Of a DNA stretch of 64,000 bases, positions 26,470 to 34,690 are shown piece after piece (the first letter of the stretch is position 1; the number at the start of each line of letters is the position of its first letter). The notes under the pieces were generated by a model, which had not been told where the DNA came from, ran no database searches, and saw only the letters and a program-made list of their open reading frames with translations. The translations under genes were made by a program, and so were the position numbers. Source of the DNA: an uncultured Armatimonadota bacterium (lineage in GTDB: Bacteria; Armatimonadota; Fimbriimonadia; Fimbriimonadales; Fimbriimonadaceae); contig CAILEM010000050.1 in the NCBI GenBank assembly GCA_903833215.1, forward strand, positions 1 through 64,000, given 5' to 3'.

Positions 26470-27342
26470 CTACTTATCTAGCGTAACCGTAATCGTCGAA
26501 GTCCCCACCGTCGGGATCTTGGCATCGCCAAGCGCCGCGACGGACGTCTCTTGATTGCTCTTAATCTTGATCGTCATCGAAATCGTCTTTCCCGTGGCTT
26601 TGTCCACATTCGCTTCCCCACTAATCTGGAGCGTACCGGTGACGATCATATCAACAGCGCCCATCGCCTCAAGCTCGGGTACCGGATTCGCCTTCATCAA
26701 CTCACCGACGTTGATGTTCATCTTCAAGGTGCCGCCTACGGTGACTACGTAAACCTGCTTCCCATCAACCTCTTTCTCGGCAACCAGCTTTCCAACCAGC
26801 TTTTGATCTTCATTGGTAGTCGTCGGACCCTTTGGAATCAGAACGTCCCAGGCGTCGCCGACATTGACCGCCTTCTCGGGAAACTCCACCAGCGGCCCGA
26901 TGATGCTTGTCGTGGCAGAGCCAGTAAGGATCGCCCGTGGATCAACCTTCTTGTTCGGGTCTTTGGTGAAGCGATTTCTAGAATCCAGCTTGCCGCTAAC
27001 CTTGGTGGTAATTAGGGTCTTGTCCTTTTCACCCGCCATCATGTCGGCCATCGGCCCTTCCATATCGAATTTCTCAACCTTGGTGGTGAGTTCAACAGGG
27101 GCAGTTCCGGCTGTGGCATCTACGTCGCCGATGCTATAGCTATACGCGGTCGTAGAGGTAAACCCCATCTCCTGCTCATTTCCACCGGGAAGCGTGATCG
27201 TTTGCTTCATGGTCGACTGGATATGGTAGCTTTCGACGCCTTTCTGGAGTGTCTTGCGAAGCGTGATGCCATCTTTCGCCCCCAACGCAATCGAAGCGGC
27301 GACGATCGTCGCCAAGACAAACAGTTTTCTTGTATGAGTCAT
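26470..27342 (-). CDS. Secreted protein of unknown function
   Basis: The 290-residue product begins with a signal peptide (MTHTRKLFVLATIVAASIAL, cleavage after ALGA). The ATG at 27342 was chosen because AAAGGA lies about eight bases upstream on the minus strand. The open frame continues upstream without signal features. The mature part is beta-rich and repetitive in style: YHIQSTMKQTITLPGG, PVELTTKVEKFDMEGPM, FPEKAVNVGDAWDVLIPKG, KMNINVGELMKANPVPE. It resembles DUF6263-like secreted proteins that measure metal or lipid exposure only in general style, so no family is claimed. Confidence 0.75.
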   Translation of the reverse strand: MTHTRKLFVLATIVAASIALGAKDGITLRKTLQKGVESYHIQSTMKQTITLPGGNEQEMGFTSTTAYSYSIGDVDATAGTAPVELTTKVEKFDMEGPMADMMAGEKDKTLITTKVSGKLDSRNRFTKDPNKKVDPRAILTGSATTSIIGPLVEFPEKAVNVGDAWDVLIPKGPTTTNEDQKLVGKLVAEKEVDGKQVYVVTVGGTLKMNINVGELMKANPVPELEAMGAVDMIVTGTLQISGEANVDKATGKTISMTIKIKSNQETSVAALGDAKIPTVGTSTITVTLDK

Positions 27343-27438
27343 TGATAGTTCCTTTCTGCCCCGGGGCTGCCAATCAATACGTACGAATCTGCGGCGCGTT
27401 TCTACGCCTAAACTGCGTTTCGCTTCGTCCGTAATGAC

Positions 27439-28449
27439 GTGTTTTTGTTCATTGTGACTGCTTTTGCGGCGAAGGCAACTTCCCTCCTTTTTGGAGGTGA
27501 CGTAATGCTCAATGGGATTCCACCCTCGAAACACGTGTTTGAATCCATCAAGCCTTTCACCGCCTCCTCGGATGCCACTTTTGCCAATCTGGAAATTCCC
27601 CTTACGACTTCCACCACCAAGACCCAGCGAAAAACGGCACAGGAGCTTAAAGCACGAAATCAGTGGATTTTGAAAGCAGATCCGAAGCACTCTCCGTTCC
27701 TCAAAGCAGCTGGAATATCCATCGTGAGTCTCGCCAACAACCATGCGATGGATTACGGAAGCGGTGGCCTCTCGCAGATGATCACGGACCTTGATACAGA
27801 AGGAATTGTCCACGCTGGCGCAGGCAATAACTCAAACATCGCGGCACAACCGGGGATCATCGAACTATCCAACAAGAAGAAGGCCGCCCTGCTTTCTGTC
27901 ATGGGATTCTTGACGCGCAACGCGTTACTGAAAACATCGCCTGCGACCCTCGATACCGCGGGCGTTGCCGTCCTCAGCACGGGTGGGCGACTTGACCAGG
28001 CCGCGAAGGACAAACTCTCCCGCTGGATTTCTGCCGCTCACAAGCAAGCTGACTATGTTGTCGTCGGAATCCACTGGGGCGTCGAGCGCAAAAACCTCCC
28101 CACTCCTTACCAGGTCGCCTTGGGTAGAGCCCTTATCGACGCAGGTGCCGATATCGTTTGGGGCAATCATCCCCACGTTTTACAGGGCGCCGAGCTCTAC
28201 AACGGCCACCTTATCATGTACTCGATGGGAAATCTCATATCGAACTTGCCCGCCGTGACGGGAATGCTCCAAGTAAAGATCGCGGACGACCGAACACAGA
28301 GCGCTGAGTTCATTCCTGCCGTCAATCGTCACGGGCGAATCGTGATCACGGAAGGAAAAGCGAAGGAATCAGCAATTCGAGAGATGCGGAATCTTTGTCG
28401 ATTGCTACTCCGTAGATACCCTTCGACTGTATCGGTTCCCGCCCTATAG
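27439..28449 (+). CDS. CapA family metallophosphatase-like protein
   Basis: The 336-residue protein matches the CapA/PgsA (PGA_cap) fold. It has a hydrophobic N terminus (GTG start, FLFIVTAFAAKA), the first metal motif LLFGGDVMLNG, NLEIPLTT, VSLANNHAMDYG, VGIHWGVERK and WGNHPHVLQGAELYNGHLIMYSMGN split over the C-terminal metal site. CapA proteins act in poly-gamma-glutamate capsule synthesis or export. Stand-alone copies without capBC are common and of uncertain role. No pgsBC genes are here. The aminotransferase gene starts 19 bases downstream on the same strand. Confidence 0.9.
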   Translation: MFLFIVTAFAAKATSLLFGGDVMLNGIPPSKHVFESIKPFTASSDATFANLEIPLTTSTTKTQRKTAQELKARNQWILKADPKHSPFLKAAGISIVSLANNHAMDYGSGGLSQMITDLDTEGIVHAGAGNNSNIAAQPGIIELSNKKKAALLSVMGFLTRNALLKTSPATLDTAGVAVLSTGGRLDQAAKDKLSRWISAAHKQADYVVVGIHWGVERKNLPTPYQVALGRALIDAGADIVWGNHPHVLQGAELYNGHLIMYSMGNLISNLPAVTGMLQVKIADDRTQSAEFIPAVNRHGRIVITEGKAKESAIREMRNLCRLLLRRYPSTVSVPAL

Positions 28450-28467
28450 TCAAGGCTATACTTTGTT

Positions 28468-29724
28468 ATGGACGCAGATGCCCTCTATGCTGACGTAATC
28501 GACAAGTACTCGCGGCACATCAATCCGCACCTTGCCAAGTTGATGGCGTTCGCCGGATTCGGTGTCGAAATGCGCGGCGAAGGCTGCTACATTTACGACC
28601 ACGAAGGCCGCCAATTTCTCGACTGCCTCGGCGGGTACGGCACCTTTAGCGTCGGCCACCGGCATCCCAAGGTCGTCGAAGCAGTCCAAAAGCAATTAGG
28701 CGAAATGGCACTCAGCGGAAAAGCGTTCTTCTCCAAGAATGCCGCCGACCTGGCCGAGAAGCTTGCCGAAATCACCCCCGAAGGCATCGATTATTCGTTT
28801 TTCTGCAACAGCGGAACCGAGGCAGTCGAGGCTGCTCTCAAATTCTCGAAGAGCGTGACGGGTCGAGTAAAAATCATCTCGACAACGGAAAGTTTCCACG
28901 GCAAGACGATGGGTTCACTTTCCGTGATGGGTCGCGAGAAATATCGAAAGCCCTACGAGCCACTGGTTCCCGGTGTGGTTTTCGTCCCCTTTGGAGACGT
29001 CGATGCCGCCATCGCTGCAATTGATGACCAAACAGCTTGCATGATCGTGGAGCCCATCCAAGGCGAGGGTGGGATCAGAATCCCACCAGACGGGTACCTA
29101 ACCGCACTTCGGCGGGCCTGCGACAAACACGGGGCGATTCTGATTTTCGATGAAGTTCAAACTGGCTTAGGTCGAACGGGAACAATGTTCGCTTGCGAGC
29201 ACGACGGGGTTAGCCCAGACATCATCACGATGGCCAAAGCCCTTGGCGGCGGCGTGATGCCTCTTGGTGCCGTTTCCGGAACAGAAGCGATCTGGGATGC
29301 CGTTTATAGCCAGAATCCCCTCTCGCACACGAGCACATTCGGTGGAAATCCGCTCGCTTGCGCGGCCGGACTTGCTGGAATCCAGGTGATCCAAGATGAA
29401 GGTCTCGTCGAGCGGTCAGCCACATTAGGTCTCCTTCTGAAAGACGGACTGCAGTCCGTAGCGGACAAACACTCCAAGTGGATTGCCGAAGTCCGTGGAC
29501 GCGGGCTCATGGTTGGTCTGGAGTTTGCTGAAGACGAAGTCGGCGAATTGGTCGTTGCGCAGTTGCTCAAGTACGGAGTCTGTGTAGCCTACGCCCTCAA
29601 TAACCCGCGGGTGCTCCGATTCGAGCCACCATTGATCATCTCAGCCGAGCAGATTGAGTTTGCGGTAGATGCGGTTGACAAGGCACTCGTCGAGACCGAT
29701 GAGTTGTTGGCAATGCTCGTTTAG
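28468..29724 (+). CDS. Class III aminotransferase (acetylornithine/putrescine aminotransferase type)
   Basis: The 418-residue PLP enzyme contains [60 protein letters not shown] split by the PLP ring site, [29 protein letters not shown] and the Schiff-base Lys in [30 protein letters not shown] closes the site. The pattern best fits putrescine or acetylornithine/ornithine aminotransferases. The amine donor cannot be fixed by sequence. It may be co-transcribed with the CapA gene. It ends with a four-base convergent overlap on the DUF3592 gene. Confidence 0.9.
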   Translation: MDADALYADVIDKYSRHINPHLAKLMAFAGFGVEMRGEGCYIYDHEGRQFLDCLGGYGTFSVGHRHPKVVEAVQKQLGEMALSGKAFFSKNAADLAEKLAEITPEGIDYSFFCNSGTEAVEAALKFSKSVTGRVKIISTTESFHGKTMGSLSVMGREKYRKPYEPLVPGVVFVPFGDVDAAIAAIDDQTACMIVEPIQGEGGIRIPPDGYLTALRRACDKHGAILIFDEVQTGLGRTGTMFACEHDGVSPDIITMAKALGGGVMPLGAVSGTEAIWDAVYSQNPLSHTSTFGGNPLACAAGLAGIQVIQDEGLVERSATLGLLLKDGLQSVADKHSKWIAEVRGRGLMVGLEFAEDEVGELVVAQLLKYGVCVAYALNNPRVLRFEPPLIISAEQIEFAVDAVDKALVETDELLAMLV

Positions 29725-30170
29725 GAGCGTCCGCCGAACGTCTGCCGATATCGTTGGCGAGCGTAAACCCACACAACAGACATAAAGACCAGCATCCCTC
29801 CGCTCAAAAGCGTGGTGAACTGAAATTTGATGCCTGTCTTTTGGGGAGCGACGCTCGCAAATCCAGGATCCGAAGGTATGTAATACACCTCGACCGGATC
29901 TCCTGACTGCACAACTTGCGAAATCTCAGACTTCGCCGAGTAGAGAACCTTGTTTACCGTGTAGCTGAATTCGGCATAGGGTGTCCGCTTGGTCATGTAC
30001 GACTTGAAAACCTGACCAGGAACGTGATGGGGCGTCGTCATGAGTTCCCCTGCTTTGGTATTCAACGGCAACATGTAGAAAACGAAGCCAACCGCACCAA
30101 GCGGCACCAAGACCGACAGCATCATGACGTTTTGCTTGAGTTGGCTTCGCGAATCCTTCCTCCAATACAT
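29721..30170 (-). CDS. DUF3592 family membrane protein A
   Basis: The 149-residue protein has two transmembrane helices (near residues 15-35 and 120-140) flanking a periplasmic beta domain with YAEFSYTVNKVLYSAKSEIS, GDPVEVYYIPSDPGFASV. This is the DUF3592 layout (extended strand, VxYxPxxP motif). The function is unknown. It lies 18 bases downstream of a paralogue with the same layout, so the two arose by tandem duplication and are probably co-transcribed. Confidence 0.8.
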   Translation of the reverse strand: MYWRKDSRSQLKQNVMMLSVLVPLGAVGFVFYMLPLNTKAGELMTTPHHVPGQVFKSYMTKRTPYAEFSYTVNKVLYSAKSEISQVVQSGDPVEVYYIPSDPGFASVAPQKTGIKFQFTTLLSGGMLVFMSVVWVYARQRYRQTFGGRS

Positions 30171-30188
30171 CTTTTGTTTAAGGTCCCC

Positions 30189-30614
30189 TCAACCACGTCG
30201 GAATCGCAAGATCGTATATCCAAAAACGGAGCAGATAGCCGCATTCCATACTCCGAGAAAAGCAAGAGCAAAAAGCGTGCCCTTCTTCTTTCCCTCCGGA
30301 TTAATAGCTGAGTAACTCGGATCGGTGGGTAGGTAGTAAATAGTGATATTCCCGCTATCTCCGAAACCTCCACCGTAATCGGACTGACCATCATACGATT
30401 GCCCATTTACCGTAAACGTATAGCGTGCGTAACGTCTATTGCCCTTGGACTTACTGTACACACCCGTGAGAATCGCTTGGGTGCTTTGTGAGGATTCGGA
30501 AAGTTGGATGGCCTTTCTATAGTCAGGTAGCGCAACTCCAAACAACACACCCAATCCGATCAGTGCCATCAAACTCAGGAGCACAAGGGCTGAATGCTTA
30601 TTTCGAGGTGCCAT
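30189..30614 (-). CDS. DUF3592 family membrane protein B
   Basis: The 141-residue paralogue of the next gene downstream has helices near residues 8-30 and 108-135 and the same core: RYARYTFTVNGQSYDGQSDY, then GNITIYYLPTDPSYSAINPE. Both ends are intact. The role is unknown. The pair may form a hetero-oligomer, which is inference from tandem placement only. Confidence 0.8.
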   Translation of the reverse strand: MAPRNKHSALVLLSLMALIGLGVLFGVALPDYRKAIQLSESSQSTQAILTGVYSKSKGNRRYARYTFTVNGQSYDGQSDYGGGFGDSGNITIYYLPTDPSYSAINPEGKKKGTLFALAFLGVWNAAICSVFGYTILRFRRG

Positions 30615-30652
30615 AAAGATAGTTATCCTCTGAAATGCAGTGCAGCTTGTGC

Positions 30653-31663
30653 CTATAGGAACTCTGAGAGCAATACCCGCTCAGCTCGGCGCGATGACTC
30701 CACCGCGGCACAGACCATCGCGAAGCTCTTGATGTTATCGTGACACTCCCCGTTAGGAGTCGCGCCTGTCTTCAGCGCATGCAGGAATTCCTCAAGCGAA
30801 CCTTCAATTCCAGACTTCACCGTTGGGGACGCCTCGGAGAGATCGGTGCATGTGGAGTGGAATCCACCTGATTCCTTCACAATCTGAGCTTTGGGATCTC
30901 CGTGACCATCCCAGAGGGCTGTCCCGTTAGCTCCAGCGGCTCGCCAGTCCGATTCCCAAGAAGTGTGAAGTCCTTCGGCGCACCAACTGCCACGATAGGT
31001 GTAGCGAAGCCCACCCGTCATCTCAAATAGGCATGTCGCCGATGCCGCCCCCTTGTACCAACTCCAGCCTGGGTTGAACTCATCGGCATAAACGGACACG
31101 GGGTCTGCTTGCGAAATATAGCGCGCTGCATCGAAGGTATGGATCGCCATATCGACCAGCAGCACACTCGCCATTTCATCTCGGAACCCGCCAAAGTGTG
31201 CTCCAACGTAGAAGTCGGAATTAAGAATCCCGAGCGCACCAAGGTTCTCCTCAATCAGTTTTCGATACGCTTGTATTCGTCCGTCGTATCGGCGGCTTTG
31301 GCTGACCATGTACAACTTGCCAGCCGCCTCCGAAGCACGTACCATCTCTTTGGCTTCGTCAAGGTCCACCGCCATCGGCTTCTCTCCAATGACGGGAACG
31401 CCCAGTCCGAGGGCGGTGGTGGTGACTTCTTTGTGTCCGGAGGGTGATGTTACATCAACCACGAAATCGGGAGACAAAGCGCGAATCGCGGCCTCAAGGT
31501 CCGTTCCCAGATACTCTGGGGTCACGTCAAGTTCTTTGGCTGCCTCTTCCGCCGCACCAGGGCGCATATCTATCCAACCAGCAAGAACCGCCTCCTGGTT
31601 ATCCCGGAGATTTCTCCCCCACGCTTTTCCCATTCCACCGGCTCCGACTAGTAGTGCACGCAC
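30653..31663 (-). CDS. Gfo/Idh/MocA family oxidoreductase
   Basis: The 336-residue protein has the N-terminal Rossmann motif GAGGMGKAWG, FVVDVTSPSGHKEVTTTALG and the EKPMAVDLDEAKEMV motif, whose EKP Lys is catalytic in the family. The C-terminal alpha/beta domain includes DMAIHTFDAARYI. Members oxidise or reduce sugars and inositols with NAD(P). The substrate is unknown. No signal peptide is present. It is divergent from the threonine aldolase gene, 85 bases apart. Confidence 0.92.
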   Translation of the reverse strand: MRALLVGAGGMGKAWGRNLRDNQEAVLAGWIDMRPGAAEEAAKELDVTPEYLGTDLEAAIRALSPDFVVDVTSPSGHKEVTTTALGLGVPVIGEKPMAVDLDEAKEMVRASEAAGKLYMVSQSRRYDGRIQAYRKLIEENLGALGILNSDFYVGAHFGGFRDEMASVLLVDMAIHTFDAARYISQADPVSVYADEFNPGWSWYKGAASATCLFEMTGGLRYTYRGSWCAEGLHTSWESDWRAAGANGTALWDGHGDPKAQIVKESGGFHSTCTDLSEASPTVKSGIEGSLEEFLHALKTGATPNGECHDNIKSFAMVCAAVESSRRAERVLLSEFL

Positions 31664-31748
31664 GCGAAGGTTTTACCTCTTAGCGCATCGGGTTCGACCT
31701 GAAAAATCTGGTGGGCCCTCTGCCATCATAGTAACGGCAGACCTCACC

Positions 31749-32825
31749 ATGTACAGCGCAGCATTCCCCCCTTCTTCCCGCTACGTCGTCGACCTTCGCA
31801 GTGACACCGTCACTCGCCCCACTCCTGAAATGTATGAGGCGATGCAAAATGCGCCGGTGGGTGACGATGTCCTCGGAGATGACCCAACCGTAACCGAGCT
31901 GGAAGAACTCGCCGCCAAAATGACCGGCAAGGAAGCTGCCCTCTTCGTTCCAAGCGGGACGATGGGAAATCAGATTGCCCTCGCCTCCCACTGTGATCGT
32001 GGTGATGCGATCATCGTTGAGGAAGAAGCTCACATCGTGTATTACGAAGTCGGCGGTCCCGCGATGCTAGCTGGCGTCGTGACATTCACACTGCCGTCGA
32101 ACCGTGGTGCCATGGATCCAGGCAATGTTGAAAAGCACTTTCTGAAGCGCAATCTGCATACGCCTGGGACCTCCCTTCTCTGCCTTGAGAACACCCATAA
32201 CCGGGGTGGTGGCTCGATTATCCCGATCGAAACGATGCGAGAGTATCGGTTGATTGCTGAGCAACATGACGTAAAAATTCACCTTGATGGTGCCCGAGTG
32301 TTCAATGCCGCCGTCGCCCTCGGCGTCCCTGTCATTGACATTACGGAACACGTTGACTCAGTCAATTTCTGCCTGAGCAAAGGATTGCGTTCACCCGTCG
32401 GTTCTCTACTGTGTGGAAGTCATGACCTCATCGACAAAGGTCGCATCTGGCGGAAGCGCTTTGGCGGTGGTATGAGGCAAGCCGGAATCCTCGCCGCGTG
32501 TGGACTTGTCAGTCTCACGAAGATGGTGGATCGACTCGCCGAGGACCATGCGCGTGCCAAAGATCTTGCAAAGCGAATCTCCGTACTTCCCGGCCTGTCG
32601 ATTGACCTGGATACGGTGGAAACCAATATGGTGCTTGTGAACACCGATGCTCCCGCTGGAGACTGGCAGGCGTGGTTGGCAGAAGCGGGAGTGCTGTGCT
32701 TCCCCGTCGCGGCACATCGCCTAAGGCTAGTGTTCCACGGCGACATCGACGATGACTGCGTGGATCGGGCCGAAAAGGCCTTCCAGGAAGTCGCTGATCG
32801 GTGCCAACACGGAATTACGAACTAG
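31749..32825 (+). CDS. ltaE: Low-specificity L-threonine aldolase
   Basis: The 358-residue PLP fold-type I enzyme cleaves L-threonine or allo-threonine to glycine and acetaldehyde. It begins [20 protein letters not shown] after a short lead, with [58 protein letters not shown] and the Schiff-base Lys in [17 protein letters not shown]. The ATG at 31749 fits the family start. In-frame codons upstream overlap the divergent oxidoreductase gene. It ends with an 11-base convergent overlap with the nuclease gene. Confidence 0.93.
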   Translation: MYSAAFPPSSRYVVDLRSDTVTRPTPEMYEAMQNAPVGDDVLGDDPTVTELEELAAKMTGKEAALFVPSGTMGNQIALASHCDRGDAIIVEEEAHIVYYEVGGPAMLAGVVTFTLPSNRGAMDPGNVEKHFLKRNLHTPGTSLLCLENTHNRGGGSIIPIETMREYRLIAEQHDVKIHLDGARVFNAAVALGVPVIDITEHVDSVNFCLSKGLRSPVGSLLCGSHDLIDKGRIWRKRFGGGMRQAGILAACGLVSLTKMVDRLAEDHARAKDLAKRISVLPGLSIDLDTVETNMVLVNTDAPAGDWQAWLAEAGVLCFPVAAHRLRLVFHGDIDDDCVDRAEKAFQEVADRCQHGITN

Positions 32826-33588
32826 ACGGTTCGGATTCTTCCCACCGAAAGGTTCGTTCTTTGAGATGCTGGTAGGCGTAGCCTGCCAGATATTCCAGAT
32901 TAACCACATCTTCGCGGTTGTAGGCGATCAAGGTTTCAAGCGCCTGATCGTCTCCCAACGTGGAATAGCGACGCCAAAGTCGAATCGCATCCAGGCCACC
33001 CAGTCCGTCCGTGTCTTCCCCACGGCAAATTCCGAGTTGCTTCTCGATCTTCTTGAGCCCACCGCCAATGCCCAACTGGCGCAGCGTGGGACACAGGTCC
33101 AGGTGCAGTTGCCTAAACCGAAGGTCTGAAAATCGCTTCTCGATCATAGGCAGGTCAAAGTTCGCGCCGTAGAAGGTTACGACCATTGCGAAATTAGACG
33201 CGTACTCGGGAAATTCCTGAAGGTCTTGGCCCTTTACAAAGCATCGAAAATCGACGCCATCGTAGCAGCCGATCGTCGTGATGGAATTACCGGACTGCCC
33301 CCCATCGGTCTCGATATCGAGATAGAGGACAGAATCCTTAAACTCAGGGTAGGCGCGCCAAGCCTCTCTCAGCCCGAGGCCCTTTTGAAAAAACACACCG
33401 TCGCGTTTCTCAAGGCTTTTGAAGCTCTTGGTAAGGGTACTTCGGACGACAGATTTCTCAACCTGCCCAACCGAGAAAGCTTCTAAGCCGTCAGCGAGGT
33501 CCCGCCATGAGCGACACCCCGCTTGCCAAAGCTTTTTTTCGGTCTCGGAACAGAGACCGGGTATGTGAATAAAGGTGCTTTCTAGCAC
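32815..33588 (-). CDS. RNase H-like exonuclease domain protein (YprB-like)
   Basis: The 257-residue protein has an N-terminal helix-hairpin-helix-like segment (IPGLCSETEKKLWQAGCRSW) and a DEDD exonuclease fold: LYLDIETDGG (Asp-Glu), VVTFYGANFDLPMIEKRF, LDLCPTLRQLG and IAYNREDVVNLEYLAGY (last Asp). This is the RNase_H_2/YprB family, with a probable role in DNA or RNA processing. All four acidic positions appear intact. It overlaps the end of the threonine aldolase gene and is 10 bases from the next minus-strand gene. Confidence 0.82.
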   Translation of the reverse strand: MLESTFIHIPGLCSETEKKLWQAGCRSWRDLADGLEAFSVGQVEKSVVRSTLTKSFKSLEKRDGVFFQKGLGLREAWRAYPEFKDSVLYLDIETDGGQSGNSITTIGCYDGVDFRCFVKGQDLQEFPEYASNFAMVVTFYGANFDLPMIEKRFSDLRFRQLHLDLCPTLRQLGIGGGLKKIEKQLGICRGEDTDGLGGLDAIRLWRRYSTLGDDQALETLIAYNREDVVNLEYLAGYAYQHLKERTFRWEESEPSSS

Positions 33589-33597
33589 GAAACGTGC

Positions 33598-34200
33598 CTA
33601 GTGTCCTTTACCGTTGATCTTAACCGTCGGGTTCGCAACCGTGTAAATCGACTCAGGACATGTTGGCTGCATACCGCCTGTTCCCCAGTCAGCTTTCTTA
33701 CCGTTGGTGTACCAGTAGTAGCCGGTCTCAAGGTTCTTGTCAAATTCACCGTTCAAGCGAAATACCGCTGAGCCATTGAGGTGGCCCGTCATATCTCGAC
33801 CAAACCACTGGAGAGCATGCCAGCCTCCATCAACGATGATCTTTCCAGATCCGTGGAACACGATACGACCATGGTAGTTGATCTCTTGCTTCACAGCACC
33901 TTCGGTTTTGATCGTTGTCTTCAAACCGCGAGGATGCTTGACGGCATCAGAGGTATCAACGAGCACAGTACCGGTGAAGCTCATCTCAAAATGACCTTCA
34001 GGCGGCTTGTCATCGTTGTAGGGCAGCATTTTGAAGCTGCCAATCTTTGCGGACATGAAGAAATCGCCGTAGATCGGCTTGGGCAGAGGCCCCGATTTCT
34101 TCTCCTCGCCTTGTGCATGAGACAAAGCAGTAAGAGTAACCAGCGCTGCGCAAGCAAGTGCGGCAGGCATCACAATCCAACGACGGGCAAACATCGACAT
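33598..34200 (-). CDS. Exported protein of unknown function beside ccmE
   Basis: The 200-residue product has a signal peptide (MFARRWIVMPAALACAALVT with cleavage after SHAQ). The mature protein is beta-rich: GDFFMSAKIGSFKMLPYND, HFEMSFTGTVLVDTSD, INYHGRIVFHGSGKIIVDGG. Repeated amphipathic strands suggest a beta barrel or OstA-like fold, but no family was recognised. The ATG at 34200 was selected for the signal peptide. The longer frame upstream overlaps ccmE on the opposite strand. It is divergent from ccmE, 84 bases apart, which may link it to the cell envelope or heme maturation. That link is a guess. Confidence 0.7.
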   Translation of the reverse strand: MSMFARRWIVMPAALACAALVTLTALSHAQGEEKKSGPLPKPIYGDFFMSAKIGSFKMLPYNDDKPPEGHFEMSFTGTVLVDTSDAVKHPRGLKTTIKTEGAVKQEINYHGRIVFHGSGKIIVDGGWHALQWFGRDMTGHLNGSAVFRLNGEFDKNLETGYYWYTNGKKADWGTGGMQPTCPESIYTVANPTVKINGKGH

Positions 34201-34284
34201 CAGTTTATCCAATAACAGTGGCGCTGCGTACTTGGTTCCCGGCGTATGTATTATTGGATTCCGGTATCCTGTAGAAGAACTGAT

Positions 34285-34674
34285 ATGAAAAAGGGGCCAA
34301 TCTTCACCGCAATTTTCACCGTGATCGCACTCTGTGCCGTAGTAACGGCCTTTGTAACCCAAGCGAGCCCCTATGTCACCATCGCGCAAGCGAAGCAATC
34401 TGCGGATATGCAGTTGCACCTTGCCGGTGACGTCGTGCCCGATTCGTTGCACAACGATCCGATGAAGCATCTCCTCTCCTTCAAGATCAAAGACATGAAG
34501 GGTGAGGAAATCTTGGTTCAGCACAACGGCGAAGTTCCCGCCGAACTCGACCAAGTGAAGAAGGTCGTCGCCATTGGTGGAGTGAAGGACGGTCAGTTCA
34601 TGTCCTCGAAACTTCTCGTGAAGTGCCCTTCGAAGTACGAAGCAGAAAAGAACAAAGCCGGCAAAGACAACTAG
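34285..34674 (+). CDS. ccmE: Cytochrome c maturation protein CcmE, Cys-type
   Basis: The 129-residue heme chaperone has an N-terminal membrane anchor (residues 5-25) and the OB-fold periplasmic domain (LHLAGDVVPDSLHNDPMKHL, FKIKDMKGEEILVQHNGEVP). CcmE proteins bind heme covalently through a His in an HxxxY motif. Here the equivalent is CPSKY with Cys114 and Tyr118, the CxxxY form known from archaea and some bacteria such as Desulfovibrio. The start MKKGPIF at 34285 removes an unsupported extension. It is followed 16 bases later by ccmF, so the two form an operon. Confidence 0.85.
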   Translation: MKKGPIFTAIFTVIALCAVVTAFVTQASPYVTIAQAKQSADMQLHLAGDVVPDSLHNDPMKHLLSFKIKDMKGEEILVQHNGEVPAELDQVKKVVAIGGVKDGQFMSSKLLVKCPSKYEAEKNKAGKDN

Positions 34675-34690
34675 TCACTTAGGATGATCT

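Noticed and set aside
27343-27813. Longer N terminus for the secreted protein at 26470-27342
   Set aside because: The extension overlaps the CapA gene on the other strand and lacks the signal peptide and ribosome binding site found at 27342.
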